Origin: Alphaproteobacteria bacterium
GTDB lineage: Bacteria > Pseudomonadota > Alphaproteobacteria > Bin95
Assembly (NCBI GenBank): GCA_022822125.1
Contig: JAJECF010000110.1
Span: 1 to 33,392, forward strand
Reading direction: 5' to 3'
Length of the DNA: 33,392 bases
Part shown: in pieces, positions 1-9,366 of the stretch
How the letters are laid out: each line of letters begins with the position of its first letter
Numbering within the stretch: the first letter of the stretch is position 1
Position numbers and translations under genes: made by a program
The notes under the pieces: generated by a model
Databases searched by the model: none
What the model saw: only the letters and a program-made list of their open reading frames with translations
Told to the model about the DNA's origin: nothing

Positions 1-1
1 G

Positions 2-1231
2 GGTCGCCTCCGCGGTCACTTGTGGCTGTTGCAAACCCAAAATACCGCCAGGCGACCCCGGAACCGAAAACAGCTACACCGAAATCATCTCAGATCAGCG
101 CAGAAACCATGTCCGCTCGACGGTTCTGCAAGAGGCTCAGAGGCTATTGCCGTTTTTCACAATATCCTTGTCGAGCAGCCGGCGCTCGTGCGTGTGCGCC
201 TCGAACTGGCCCGCGCCTTCTTCCTCGCGCGGGAGGACAGCCTGGCAAGGCGGCATTTCGAGACCGTGCTGGCCAGCGACATCCCGAAACCCGTCGCCGC
301 CAATGTCCGCCGCTTCCTGAACGCCATTCGCGCGCGCAAGCAATGGTCCGCCCGCTTCGGCATGGGCCTCGCGCCCGACAGCAATATCACCGCGTCGTCC
401 GGCGGGCGCACCATCATGATCCCGGTGCTCGGCCAGGTCCTGCCCTTCACGCTGGACGATCCGAGCGAGGAAGAGTCCGGCATCGGGCTCTCCGTGTGGA
501 CGGGCGGGGAATACCAGCATCGGCTCAGCCCGCAATGGCGGCTGCGCGCGGGCGGGGACCTGTCGCGGCGGGAATACCGGGGCGGGGCGTTCGACCGCAT
601 GACGCTTTCCGGCTACACGGGGCCGCGCTGGCTGATCGACGCGCGCACCGAGGCGAGCCTGCTGCTGGACGCGCGCCGCCACTGGTCGGGCGGCAAGGGC
701 GTCCACAGGGAGGTCGGGCCGCGCCTCGAGGCCTCGCGGCGTCTGACGCGGCGCGTGACGGCGCAGGGCGGCCTCTCCCGGCATGAACGCCGCCACGACC
801 GCAGCAGGACGCAGGACGGGCCGGTGACGGGCCTTCACGGCGGCCTCTCCTGGGTGGTGACGCCGACCCTGCGCCTCGACCTCTCCGCCGGCCTCGGCAG
901 GGAACGCCCGGAGTCGAAGCGCGACCGCAGTGAAAGCCGCTGGGCCTCGCTCGGCGCAAGCTGGGCGCTCGGCCGGGGCTTCACCGTCTCCGGAGCCGCA
1001 ACCCTGCGCCGGACCGCCTACGGCCGCGGCTGGTGGCCCTTCATCACCGACCCCGACACCCCGCGAGAGGACGAAACCCGCACACTCCGCCTCTCCGCCC
1101 ACAACCGCGCCCTCACCCTATGGGGCTTCAGCCCGCGCGTCTCGCTGGTGCAGGAGAGCCGCGAGAGCAACGCGCAACTGCACGACTACGAACGCACCAG
1201 CGGCGAGCTGCAATTCGTAAGGCTGTTCTGA
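2..1231 (+). CDS. Slam-like (DUF560) outer-membrane protein, 5' end missing or undetermined
   Basis: The C-terminal ~350 residues fit the surface lipoprotein assembly modifier family. A TPR-like stretch (AVFHNILVEQPALVRVRLEL, then ARRHFETVL) leads into the family hallmark NVRRFLNAIRARKQW and GLAPDSNIT. After that comes a long run of alternating amphipathic strands typical of an outer-membrane beta barrel, ending in an aromatic residue (FVRLF). Family members help move or display lipoproteins on the outer membrane; a role here is inferred from family only. The frame is open to the left edge. The first ~45 residues are Arg/Gln-rich and unlike a signal peptide or TPR helices, so the true start is either upstream of the window or lost. 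A TTG at 20 is the first possible start inside the window but is not convincing. A repeat cluster follows the stop directly. Confidence 0.6.
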   Translation, partial: GRLRGHLWLLQTQNTARRPRNRKQLHRNHLRSAQKPCPLDGSARGSEAIAVFHNILVEQPALVRVRLELARAFFLAREDSLARRHFETVLASDIPKPVAANVRRFLNAIRARKQWSARFGMGLAPDSNITASSGGRTIMIPVLGQVLPFTLDDPSEEESGIGLSVWTGGEYQHRLSPQWRLRAGGDLSRREYRGGAFDRMTLSGYTGPRWLIDARTEASLLLDARRHWSGGKGVHREVGPRLEASRRLTRRVTAQGGLSRHERRHDRSRTQDGPVTGLHGGLSWVVTPTLRLDLSAGLGRERPESKRDRSESRWASLGASWALGRGFTVSGAATLRRTAYGRGWWPFITDPDTPREDETRTLRLSAHNRALTLWGFSPRVSLVQESRESNAQLHDYERTSGELQFVRLF

Positions 1232-1237
1232 GGGGGT

Positions 1238-1412
1238 CCTTCGACAGGCTCAGGACAGGCTCCCTTCGACAGGCTCAGGACAGGCTCCTTCGATACGCGG
1301 CTGACGCCGCTACTCAGGATGAGGACGAGGGGAGGCGGCAATCGTCCCTTCGACAGGCTCAGGACAAGCCCTTCGATACGCGGCTGACGCCGCTACTCAG
1401 GATGAGGAGGGG
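1238..1412. repeat. Cluster of dispersed intergenic repeats, copy group 1
   Basis: Two alternating units occur here. Unit A contains CTTCGACAGGCTCAGGACA, with copies near 1240, 1264 and 1348. Unit B starts CCTTCGATACGCGGCTGACG and ends GCTACTCAGGATGAGG, with copies near 1288 and 1371. Unit B has an internal GCGGC-TGAC-GCCGC hairpin. The same units recur at 1780-1941, 7300-7425 (degenerate) and 32917-33078, always between genes. They look like a REP-type non-autonomous element family. No transposase is present in the window. Confidence 0.85.
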
Positions 1413-1458
1413 GGAGGCGGCGCTTGCCTTGCGCGGATGGACCCCCTATGTTCCGGTC

Positions 1459-1764
1459 ATGATCGGGGCCATCGCGTTCGACACTCACCGCTTCGTCAAG
1501 CGCCTGACCGAGTGCGGCTTCACCGAGCAGCAGGCCGAGACCCTGGCCGACGAACATGTCGCGCTCCTCAACACCAACCTCGCGACCAAGACCGACATCG
1601 CGGAGATCAAGGCCGGCATCGCGGAGACCAAGGCCGATATCGCCAAGGTCGAAGCAGCGCTCAGGGCCGAAATCGGGGCAGTCAAGGCCGACCTTCTGAA
1701 ATTTCTGGTGGGCGCGATGATTGCCCAGGGCGGCCTGATCGTCGCTTTGGTCGAACTGCTGTAG
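1459..1764 (+). CDS. DUF1640-like coiled-coil protein with C-terminal membrane segment
   Basis: A 101-residue protein. The N-terminus (FDTHRFVKRLTECGFTEQQA) matches the start of DUF1640/CCDC90-type proteins, in which a short helical head precedes a coiled coil. Residues ~40-75 carry an 11-residue-like alternation (TKTDIAEIKAGIAETKADIA) typical of the coiled coil. The last ~20 residues (FLVGAMIAQGGLIVALVELL) form a single hydrophobic helix that would anchor it in a membrane. The ATG at 1459 is chosen because upstream in-frame sequence is translated intergenic repeat. Family members are common in proteobacteria and their function is not settled. It lies alone between two repeat clusters. Confidence 0.7.
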   Translation: MIGAIAFDTHRFVKRLTECGFTEQQAETLADEHVALLNTNLATKTDIAEIKAGIAETKADIAKVEAALRAEIGAVKADLLKFLVGAMIAQGGLIVALVELL

Positions 1765-1779
1765 CAGCGCCCGCGTCAG

Positions 1780-1941
1780 CAGCCTGTCCTGAGCCTGTCG
1801 AAGGAGCCTGTCCTGAGCTTGTCGAAGGGGACGGCGTTTCCACTTTCGGAGCGGTCCTTCGATACGCGGCTGACGCCGCTACTCAGGATGAGGAGGGGGA
1901 CGGGGCCTGCCGGCGCGGCCGCTACTCAGGATGAGGAGGGG
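1780..1941. repeat. Cluster of dispersed intergenic repeats, copy group 2
   Basis: Inverted copies of unit A (CCTGTCCTGAGCCTGTCGAA) lie at about 1785-1828. A full unit B lies at about 1857-1896 and a partial unit B (GCTACTCAGGATGAGGAGG) at about 1922-1940. Reading frames across this stretch translate the repeats and are not genes. Confidence 0.8.
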
Positions 1942-2234
1942 AAGGCGGCCCCTGTCCGCCCCCTCTCCGCCCCCTCTCCGCCATCGGTTCCGGTCAACGA
2001 CCGTTGGTATGACGCAGGCGAAGCCGTGGTAAACCGGGGCGGGACAGGGCGGCTTCCTTCGGGGCCGCCCTTTCGCTTCCGGGCAGGTGGAGAGCCGGGA
2101 GACATGCCGGAAACAGACAGGGCATATGCACCGGGCGCATGGTGAACATGACAAATCATGACATCCGCATGGACAGGCCCGGCGCCGCCGCCGCATTGCA
2201 GGCCCGGGCCGGCGCGGCTATTTGGGCCGGTATC
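1942..2234. other. Non-coding stretch upstream of the yqaA-like gene, with one hairpin
   Basis: It holds a short direct repeat (GCCCCCTCTCC twice, near 1957-1980). It also holds an 8-bp hairpin, AGGGCGGC at 2046-2053 with GCCGCCCT at 2064-2071, followed by only three T residues. The hairpin could be a weak terminator or an RNA leader element of the downstream operon. No riboswitch core was recognised and no promoter could be assigned with confidence. Confidence 0.35.
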
Positions 2235-2813
2235 ATGCTGCGCCGCCTCTATGACGGAACCATGCGCCTCGCCGGGCATCCGCGCGCGGTCTGGATTCTG
2301 GCGGCCGTCGCCCTTGCGGAGAGCGTCTTCTTTCCCGTGCCGGTGGAGGCGCTGCTGCTGCCGATGGTGCTGGCGGCGCCGGAACGCGCCTGGCGCTACG
2401 CGGCCATCGCCACCGCGGCCTCCGTCGCGGGCGGCATTGCAGGCTATGGGGCCGGCGCCTTCCTGTTCGAGACCGCGGGCGGGCCGCTGCTCCGCGTCTA
2501 CGGCTATGGCGAAGCCTTCGCCGAGGCAGAGGCGCTCTATAACGAGCATGGCGGGCTGATCGTCTTCACGGCCGCCTTCTCGCCCATCCCCTACAAGGTG
2601 TTCACCATTGCAAGCGGCGTCGCCGGCGCCGACCTCGCCACCTTCATCCTCGCCTCGGCATCGGGCAGGGGCCTGCGCTTCTTCATCGCCGCCGCGCTGC
2701 TCTGGCGCTTCGGCGCGCCCGTCCGGGCGTTCATCGAACGCCGGCTCGGGCCGTTGACCCTCGCCTTCGCGGTGTTGCTCGCGGCAGGCTTCCTTGTGTT
2801 GAGGGCGCTGTAA
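2235..2813 (+). CDS. YqaA-like DedA/SNARE-associated family membrane protein
   Basis: A 192-residue integral membrane protein. The start LRRLYDGTMRLAGHPRAVW, the segment LAESVFFPVPVEALLLPMVL, and the later GGLIVFTAAFSPIPYKVFTI with a following helix are characteristic of the YqaA branch of the DedA (VTT-domain) superfamily. These proteins are implicated in membrane homeostasis and lipid scrambling; the exact substrate is not established for this branch. ATG 2235 is preferred over in-frame starts from 2139 because homologues begin MLRRLYD and the upstream extension is Ala-rich and unlike the family. The stop overlaps the next gene's ATG (TAATG), indicating an operon with the DsbB-like and coq7 genes. 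Confidence 0.75.
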   Translation: MLRRLYDGTMRLAGHPRAVWILAAVALAESVFFPVPVEALLLPMVLAAPERAWRYAAIATAASVAGGIAGYGAGAFLFETAGGPLLRVYGYGEAFAEAEALYNEHGGLIVFTAAFSPIPYKVFTIASGVAGADLATFILASASGRGLRFFIAAALLWRFGAPVRAFIERRLGPLTLAFAVLLAAGFLVLRAL

Positions 2814-3304
2814 TGCGGTTCCTGCTTCACCCGGCGGCGTTGGCGACCGGCAGCCTTGCGGCGCTGGCCGCGGCCTTCGCCTTCCAGCATCTGGGCGGGC
2901 TGGAGCCCTGCCCGCTCTGCATCTGGCAGCGCTGGCCGCATGTCGCGACCGCCCTGCTCGCGGCGCTCTGCCTCGCCCTGCGGGGGCCGGCCGCGGCGAC
3001 CGCCCTGGCGCTGGCCGGCCTGGCGGCGCTCGCGGGCGCGGGCCTTGCCGGCTTCCATGCAGGCGTCGAGCAGCAATGGTGGCCCGGCCTTGCCGCCTGC
3101 GAGGGCGGCCCGCCGGCGAAAACGGCGGCCGAACTGCGCGAACGCCTGCTGAACGCCGCGCCTGCGCGCTGCGACGAGGCGGCATGGTCGTTGCTCGGCC
3201 TCTCCATGGCCGCATGGAACGGACTGCTCTCCCTGGCGCTGGCGGGGCTGGCGGCCGGCGCCTGCCGCCGCGCCGTCCCTGCCGGCAGGAGAGAGACGGC
3301 ATGA
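2813..3304 (+). CDS. dsbB: DsbB-like disulfide bond formation protein
   Basis: A 163-residue four-helix inner-membrane protein. The first periplasmic loop holds the redox pair in EPCPLCIWQRWPH (about residues 31-43). The second loop holds two more cysteines, in AACEGGPP and APARCDEAAW, followed by the family motif LLGLSMAAWNGL. DsbB re-oxidises the periplasmic thiol oxidase DsbA and passes electrons to quinone. That fits its position directly before a ubiquinone biosynthesis gene. The ATG overlaps the previous stop by one base and its own stop overlaps the coq7 ATG (ATGA), so translation is probably coupled. Confidence 0.85.
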   Translation: MRFLLHPAALATGSLAALAAAFAFQHLGGLEPCPLCIWQRWPHVATALLAALCLALRGPAAATALALAGLAALAGAGLAGFHAGVEQQWWPGLAACEGGPPAKTAAELRERLLNAAPARCDEAAWSLLGLSMAAWNGLLSLALAGLAAGACRRAVPAGRRETA

Positions 3305-3837
3305 AACGCCTTCCGGGCGACCCGACGCGGAAGGAGCGCATCGAGGCGATGGTCCGCGTCAACCATGCAGGCGAATACGGCGCCCGGCGCATCTATGAGG
3401 GCCAGCTTGCCGTGCTCGGGCGCGGGCCGGCGGGGCCGGCGCTCAGGCATATGGCGCGGCAGGAGGCGCGGCATCTGGCCTTCTTCAAGGCCGAACTCGC
3501 CGCCCGGCGAGCGCGCCCGACCGTCCTGCAGCCGTTCTGGCACCTCGCCGGCTTCGCGCTCGGCGCCGCCACCGCAGCCCTGGGAGAGCGCGCGGCCATG
3601 GCCTGCACCGTCGCCGTGGAGGAAGCCATTGACGAGCATTATGCAGGCCAGCTCGAAGCGCTGGAGGGCGAGGAGCCGGAACTGGCGGCGGCCATTGAGG
3701 CGTTCCGGGCCGAGGAGCTGGAGCACCGCGACACGGCGCTCGCGGCCGGCGCAGAAGAAGCGCCTGCCTACAGCCTGCTCTACCGCGCGGTAAACACCGC
3801 CTCGAAGCTCGCCATAGCCCTTTCGACCCGTATTTGA
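3301..3837 (+). CDS. coq7: Demethoxyubiquinone hydroxylase (Coq7 family)
   Basis: A 178-residue di-iron carboxylate hydroxylase for a late hydroxylation step of ubiquinone synthesis. The iron ligand motifs are visible in order: [25 protein letters not shown] (ExxH), [10 protein letters not shown], and [10 protein letters not shown] (ExxH). The protein is compact, as expected for bacterial Coq7. The start ATG at 3301 overlaps the dsbB stop. It forms an operon with dsbB and the YqaA-like gene. Confidence in the family is high because all ligand motifs are in the expected order. Confidence 0.93.
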   Translation: MKRLPGDPTRKERIEAMVRVNHAGEYGARRIYEGQLAVLGRGPAGPALRHMARQEARHLAFFKAELAARRARPTVLQPFWHLAGFALGAATAALGERAAMACTVAVEEAIDEHYAGQLEALEGEEPELAAAIEAFRAEELEHRDTALAAGAEEAPAYSLLYRAVNTASKLAIALSTRI

Positions 3838-3908
3838 ACCGCCATTTACAGCGCCGGGACGCGCTGTTAGGTTCCGCGCCTTCCGGGGGGAGAGGGGCGG
3901 CGGTCCGA

Positions 3909-4841
<933 letters not shown>

Positions 4842-4875
4842 GCCGGCCCGGAGAAGACAGAAAGAACGGAAGATC

Positions 4876-5523
4876 ATGAGCGAAAACGCCATTCTCGCCG
4901 CCTTGCCGCGGCAGGGCGCCGGCACGGGGCCGGCGCGGGCGCTGCGGCGCGAGGGCCGGGTGCCGGCGATCGTGTATGGCGGCGACAAGGAGCCGGCGAT
5001 GGTGTCGGTCGAAGACCGGCGGCTGCGCTGGCTGATGGGGCGCGGCGGCTTCACCGCCGCCCTGCTCGATCTGGAGATCGACGGCGCCGGACGGGAACGG
5101 GTCATCCCGAAGGAGGTTCAACGCCATCCGGTCACAGACCGCCCCCTGCATGTCGATTTCATGCGGGTTTCGGCGGCGTCGGAACTGACTGTGCGCGTGG
5201 CGGTCGCCCTGCTGGGGCAGGACGAGTGCGCCGGCCTGCGCGCGGGCGGCTCGCTCGCCGTCGCGCAATACGACCTGGAGGTCGTCTGCCGCGCCGACAG
5301 CATTCCGGAATCGCTGGAGGTGGACATTTCGGGGCTGGAGATCGGCGACGGTGTCCGGCTCTCCGATATCGTGCTGCCGGACGGCGTGCGCCTGGCGGGC
5401 GAAGACGACCTGTTGATCGTGTCGGTCTCGGCGCCTGCCGGCGGCCTGGCCGACGAGGACGCGGAAGAGGAAGAGGGGCAAGAGGGCGAAGCGGAAGGCG
5501 GCGAGGAGCCTGCCGCCGACTGA
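4876..5523 (+). CDS. rplY: 50S ribosomal protein L25/Ctc
   Basis: A 215-residue long form of L25 (general stress protein Ctc type), which binds 5S rRNA. The N-terminal L25 domain (PARALRREGRVPAIVYGG, then HVDFMRVS near residue 95) is followed by the TL5/Ctc C-terminal beta domain. It ends in a very acidic tail (DEDAEEEEGQEGEAEGGEE), as in many alphaproteobacterial homologues. A ribosome-binding site GGAAG precedes ATG 4876. The order prs-rplY-pth-ychF is a common bacterial gene string and supports the calls. Confidence 0.93.
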   Translation: MSENAILAALPRQGAGTGPARALRREGRVPAIVYGGDKEPAMVSVEDRRLRWLMGRGGFTAALLDLEIDGAGRERVIPKEVQRHPVTDRPLHVDFMRVSAASELTVRVAVALLGQDECAGLRAGGSLAVAQYDLEVVCRADSIPESLEVDISGLEIGDGVRLSDIVLPDGVRLAGEDDLLIVSVSAPAGGLADEDAEEEEGQEGEAEGGEEPAAD

Positions 5524-5550
5524 CCGTCCGGCCGGAGGAGGCCGCCTGCC

Positions 5551-6150
5551 GTGCAACTCTTTGTCGGGCTCGGCAATCCCGGCCCGAAATATGCCCGCCA
5601 TCGCCACAATATCGGGTTCATGGCGCTGGATGCGATTGCCGCCCGGCACGGCTTCCCGCCTTTCCGCAAGCGGTTTCGCGGCCTGGTGAGCGAAGGCCGG
5701 CTGGGAGAGGAGCGCGTGGCGCTGCTCAAGCCGCAGACCTTCATGAACGAGTCCGGCCGCGCGGTCTCCGCAGCGATGCAGTTCTACAAGCCGGGCCTCG
5801 CCCAGGTCGCCGTGTTCCACGACGAGCTGGACCTTGCAGCCGGCAAGCTGCGCGTGAAACGGGGCGGCGGCTCGGCCGGCCATAACGGGCTTCGCAGCAT
5901 CGACCGCATCGTCGGGCCGGGCTACCGCCGCATTCGGCTCGGCATCGGGCATCCGGGCGAGGCGAGGCGCGTCACCGGCCATGTGCTGCACGCCTTCGGT
6001 TCGGAGGACGCCGACTGGCTCATGCTCATGCTGGACGCCGTGGCGCGCTCCGCCGACCTGCTGGCGGCGAATGACGAGGCGAATTTCATGAACCGGGTGG
6101 CGATCCTGACCCGCCCGCCCCCTTCCACCGCGCCGGCCCCGGAGGCCTGA
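5551..6150 (+). CDS. pth: Peptidyl-tRNA hydrolase
   Basis: A 199-residue enzyme that recycles peptidyl-tRNAs released from stalled ribosomes. It begins LFVGLGNPGPKYARHRHNIG, with the catalytic Asn (N9) and His (H19) in place. Other motifs are LLKPQTFMNESG, FHDELDLAAGKLRVK (catalytic Asp) and GGSAGHNGLRSI. The start is GTG 5551, preceded by GGAGGAGG at good spacing. The C-terminal ~15 residues are Pro/Ala-rich and unconserved. It lies 27 bp after rplY and 7 bp before ychF, so the three genes are probably co-transcribed. Confidence 0.96.
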   Translation: MQLFVGLGNPGPKYARHRHNIGFMALDAIAARHGFPPFRKRFRGLVSEGRLGEERVALLKPQTFMNESGRAVSAAMQFYKPGLAQVAVFHDELDLAAGKLRVKRGGGSAGHNGLRSIDRIVGPGYRRIRLGIGHPGEARRVTGHVLHAFGSEDADWLMLMLDAVARSADLLAANDEANFMNRVAILTRPPPSTAPAPEA

Positions 6151-6157
6151 CAGGGAC

Positions 6158-7261
6158 ATGGGCTTCAAATGCGGCATAGTGGGGCTGCCGAATGTCGGCA
6201 AATCCACGCTTTTCAACGCGCTGACGGCGACCGTCCAGGCGCAGGCGGCGAACTACCCGTTCTGCACCGTCGAGCCGAATATCGGGCGCGTCGCGGTGCC
6301 GGACGCCCGGCTGGAAAGGGTCGCCGGGCTGGCGGGCGCCGCACGCATGCTGCCGACTTTCCTCGAATTCGTGGATATCGCCGGGCTGGTGCGCGGCGCC
6401 TCGCGCGGCGAGGGGCTCGGCAACCGGTTCCTCGCCAATATCCGCGAGGTGGACGCCATCGCCCATGTGCTGCGCTGCTTCGAGGACGGCGGCGTGACCC
6501 ATGTGGACGGGCGCGTCGATCCGGTGCGGGATGCCGAGACGGTCGAAACCGAACTCATGCTGGCGGACCTCGAAAGCCTGGAGCGGCGTTTCGACCAGGC
6601 GAAAAAGCGCGCCGCGGCGGGCGACCCGGAACAGAAGGTGCTGGCGCGCGCGATGGAGCCCGTGCTCGCGGCGCTGGAAGCGGGCCGCCCGGCCCGGAGC
6701 GTCGCCTTCGACAGGGAGGACGACCGGGCGGCCTTCGAGAGCCTGCAATTGCTCACCGCCAAACCGGTGCTCTATGTGTGCAATGTCGGCGAGACGGACG
6801 CGGCCTCGGGCAACGGGTTCTCGCAGCAAGCGGCGGCGCGCGCCGACCGCGAGGGCGCCGGATGCGTCACTGTCTCCGCCGCCGTCGAGGCGGAGATCGC
6901 CATGCTCGCCGACGCCGGGGAACGCGCCGATTTCCTGGAGACGCTGGGCCTGGAGGAGTCCGGCCTGGACCGGGTGATCCGCGCCGGCTACCGGCTGCTC
7001 GGCCTCATCACCTTCCTCACCGCCGGCCCCAAGGAGGCCCGCGCCTGGACCGTCGCCACCGGCGCCACCGCCCCCGAGGCGGCGGGCCGCGTTCACACCG
7101 ATTTCGAGCGCGGCTTCATCCGGGCCGAGACCATCGCCTTCGAGGACTATGTGGCGTTCGGCGGCGAGCGCGGCGCGAAGGACGCCGGGCGGATGCGCGC
7201 CGAAGGCCGCGATTATGTGGTGCAGGACGGCGACGTCATGCTCTTCCGCTTCAACCTGTAG
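6158..7261 (+). CDS. ychF: Redox-regulated ATPase YchF (OLA1 family)
   Basis: A 367-residue Obg-like P-loop ATPase. It has the Walker A sequence GLPNVGKSTLFNAL, the G2/G3 region NYPFCTVEPNIG and FVDIAGLVRGASRGEGLGN, and NVGE in place of the GTPase NKxD motif, as is typical of ATP-specific YchF. The C-terminal TGS domain is seen in GFIRAETIAFEDYV and ends VMLFRFNL. It binds ribosomes and is linked to stress responses. Length and termini match the family. It is the last gene of the + strand run; a repeat pair and a convergent gene follow. Confidence 0.96.
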   Translation: MGFKCGIVGLPNVGKSTLFNALTATVQAQAANYPFCTVEPNIGRVAVPDARLERVAGLAGAARMLPTFLEFVDIAGLVRGASRGEGLGNRFLANIREVDAIAHVLRCFEDGGVTHVDGRVDPVRDAETVETELMLADLESLERRFDQAKKRAAAGDPEQKVLARAMEPVLAALEAGRPARSVAFDREDDRAAFESLQLLTAKPVLYVCNVGETDAASGNGFSQQAAARADREGAGCVTVSAAVEAEIAMLADAGERADFLETLGLEESGLDRVIRAGYRLLGLITFLTAGPKEARAWTVATGATAPEAAGRVHTDFERGFIRAETIAFEDYVAFGGERGAKDAGRMRAEGRDYVVQDGDVMLFRFNL

Positions 7262-7299
7262 CGCGGACTCCCTTCAGGCTGAAGCGGAAGCCCGGTCGT

Positions 7300-7425
7300 C
7301 CCTCGATATGCGGCTGGCGCCGCTACGCGGAATGAGGAAATGCCCGGTGTCTCGGCTCTGCGAAGGCAGGGATCCTTTCCCTCACCCTGAGCAGCGGCGC
7401 AGCCGCGTATCGAAGGGCTGCCGCC
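7300..7425. repeat. Degenerate inverted pair of dispersed repeat unit B
   Basis: A diverged unit B (CCTCGATATGCGGCTGGCGC) at about 7301-7337 faces an inverted copy (CAGCCGCGTATCGAAGG) ending near 7418. They sit between the convergent ychF and NuoE-NuoF-type genes. The face-to-face arrangement could form a long hairpin and may act as a bidirectional transcription end; no clear T-tract was seen. Confidence 0.55.
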
Positions 7426-7432
7426 GTTGGCA

Positions 7433-9079
7433 TTACAGCCCCACATCCTCCGGGAAGTATTTCATCGCGCAGCGGAGCGGGTTGGGGGCCGCCTGGCCGA
7501 GGCCGCAGATCGAGGCGTCGGCCATGACGGTCGCAAGGTCCTCCAGCACATCGCGGTCCCAGGCGGGTTCGGCCATCAGCAGCGCGGCCTTCTCCGTGCC
7601 GACGCGGCAGGGGGTGCATTGCCCGCAGCTTTCATAGGCGAAGAAGCGCATCAGGTTGAGCGCCGCCGCGCCCATATCGTCGCCCTCCGCCAGCACCACC
7701 ACGGCGCCCGAGCCGGTGAAGCAGCCATGCGGCTCCAGCTTGCCGAAATCGAGCGGAATGTCCGCAAGGCTCGCCGGCAATATGCCGCCCGAAGCCCCGC
7801 CCGGCAGGTAGGCCTTGAACTCGCAGCCTTCCGCCATGCCGCCGGAGAACTCCTCGATCAGCTCGCGCGCGGTGACGCCGGCGGGCACGATCTTCACCCC
7901 CGGCTCCCGCACCCGGCCGGAGACGGAATAGGCCCGCCAGCCCTTGCCGCCGTGGCGCCCCGTCTCCGCGAACCAGGCCGCGCCGCGCTCCAGGATCGCC
8001 GGCATCCAGTAGAGCGTCTCGACATTGTGGACGAGCGTCGGCCGGCCGTGCAGGCCCACCTGCGCCACATAGGGCGGCCGGTGGCGCGGCAGGCCGCGCT
8101 TGCCCTCGATGCTCTCGATCATCGCCGACTCTTCGCCGCAGATATAGGCGCCCGCCCCCCGGCGCAGATGCACGCCGCCCCGCGGCGCAAGCTCGCCCAG
8201 CCGCGCGATCTCGGCCGCCATGATTTCGCGTGCCACGGGATATTCGTCGCGGAGATAGATGGTCACCGTGTCGGCCTCGACCGCCCAGGCGGCGATCAGC
8301 GCGCCCTCCAGCACGGCGCCGGGCGCGGTCTCCAGGAAATGCCGGTCCTTGAAGGTGCCGGGCTCGCCCTCATCTGCATTGACCGTCAGGTGGCGCGGCT
8401 TCGGTCCCGCGCGCACGAAACCCCATTTTCGCGCGCTGGGAAAGCCTGCGCCGCCCATGCCGCGCAGGCCCGCCGCCTCGATCTCTGCCGCGACTTCCTC
8501 GCGCGTCCGCCGGCCTTCGAGGCAGGCACGGAATTGGCCGTAATCCCCCTTCGGCGCAGCCGGCGCGGCATGCCCGGCCCCGCCGGAAACCGCCGCGCGC
8601 ACCCGCTCCGGCGTCGCTTCGTCCACATGCCGGTGCCCGGCTTCCACGACCGGCGCGCAGTCGCAGCGGCCCATGCAGGGCGCGGTAACCACCCGCGCCT
8701 CCGGGAAGGCCGCACGGAGCGAGTCCAGCAGCGCCGGCGCGCCGGCCAGCTCGCAGGAGAGGCTGTCGCAGACCCGCAGGGTGAGCGCCGGCGGCGGGTC
8801 CTCGCCTTCCTTCACCGTGTCGAGATGGGCGTAGAAGGTCGCGACCTCCCAGACTTCCGCCATGGCGAGCCGCATCTCCTGCGCCAGCGCCGCCAGATGG
8901 CGCGCCGGGAGATGCCCGAAGCGCCCCTGGAGCAGGTGCAGATATTCGATCAGGAACTCGCGCCCGCGCGGCGCATCGCCCAGCAGCGCCTGCACCTCCG
9001 CCAGCGCCTCCGGCTCGACCTGGCGCCCCCTGGGTTGCGTGCGCCCCCGACGGCGCTGCTTGACCGCTTCTTCCGGCAC
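7433..9079 (-). CDS. NuoE-NuoF fusion, NAD-dependent formate dehydrogenase beta-type subunit
   Basis: A 548-residue fusion. The N-terminal ~150 residues are a thioredoxin-like 2Fe-2S NuoE domain, with cysteines in CDSLSCE and CMGRCDC. The rest is NuoF-like: FMN/NADH site [16 protein letters not shown] and [16 protein letters not shown], then [18 protein letters not shown], then the 4Fe-4S site SCGQCTPCR with a later Cys in ASICGLG. Such fusions pass electrons from formate dehydrogenase to NAD; complex I normally keeps E and F separate. GTG 9079 is preferred, with GGGGAGG upstream, because further upstream sequence is not conserved-looking. No formate dehydrogenase alpha subunit gene is next to it, which is unusual. 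Confidence 0.8.
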   Translation of the reverse strand: MPEEAVKQRRRGRTQPRGRQVEPEALAEVQALLGDAPRGREFLIEYLHLLQGRFGHLPARHLAALAQEMRLAMAEVWEVATFYAHLDTVKEGEDPPPALTLRVCDSLSCELAGAPALLDSLRAAFPEARVVTAPCMGRCDCAPVVEAGHRHVDEATPERVRAAVSGGAGHAAPAAPKGDYGQFRACLEGRRTREEVAAEIEAAGLRGMGGAGFPSARKWGFVRAGPKPRHLTVNADEGEPGTFKDRHFLETAPGAVLEGALIAAWAVEADTVTIYLRDEYPVAREIMAAEIARLGELAPRGGVHLRRGAGAYICGEESAMIESIEGKRGLPRHRPPYVAQVGLHGRPTLVHNVETLYWMPAILERGAAWFAETGRHGGKGWRAYSVSGRVREPGVKIVPAGVTARELIEEFSGGMAEGCEFKAYLPGGASGGILPASLADIPLDFGKLEPHGCFTGSGAVVVLAEGDDMGAAALNLMRFFAYESCGQCTPCRVGTEKAALLMAEPAWDRDVLEDLATVMADASICGLGQAAPNPLRCAMKYFPEDVGL

Positions 9080-9366
9080 GACCCCGCATCCTCCCCGCCG
9101 ACCCGCTAATCCCGATATACAGGCCGGCGCGCGCCATGCCCATAGCGCGCATGCGTCCCGTTCGCTCCGGGGCGGGGCGCATTGACATCGGCGGACCGGG
9201 GGCGCATGTAGAGGGCGTCTTTCGTCTTTCGGGGCCGCAACGCATTTGCGAAGCATCGGACCCGGATATATGCAACTCCACCCGTTCCGGCCGCGCCCGC
9301 GGCCGGCGCATGCGCCCGGAACCGGCCGTCCCGACATGCGGGACGCGGCGGGCGGCAAGGAACAAT
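9080..9366. other. Divergent intergenic region between NuoEF-type gene and DEAD-box gene
   Basis: It must hold promoters for both divergent genes. A perfect -35 hexamer TTGACA lies at 9182-9187 on the + strand, but the -10 region 17-19 bp downstream (CATGTAGA) is a poor match. A GC-rich inverted sequence (GCCGCGCCCGCGGCCGGCGC) lies near 9289-9308. The segment upstream of the GTG start of the helicase could be a long 5' leader. No gene is supported here. Confidence 0.3.

Noticed and set aside
1..58. Inverted repeat GGGTCGCC / GGCGACCC as a possible insertion-sequence end
   Set aside because: Eight base pairs in GC-rich DNA are expected by chance, and no transposase or target duplication is visible.
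1819..2145. Plus-strand frame of 108 codons between repeats and the yqaA-like gene
   Set aside because: Its first third is translated repeat unit B and the rest is Pro/Gly/Arg-rich without family features.
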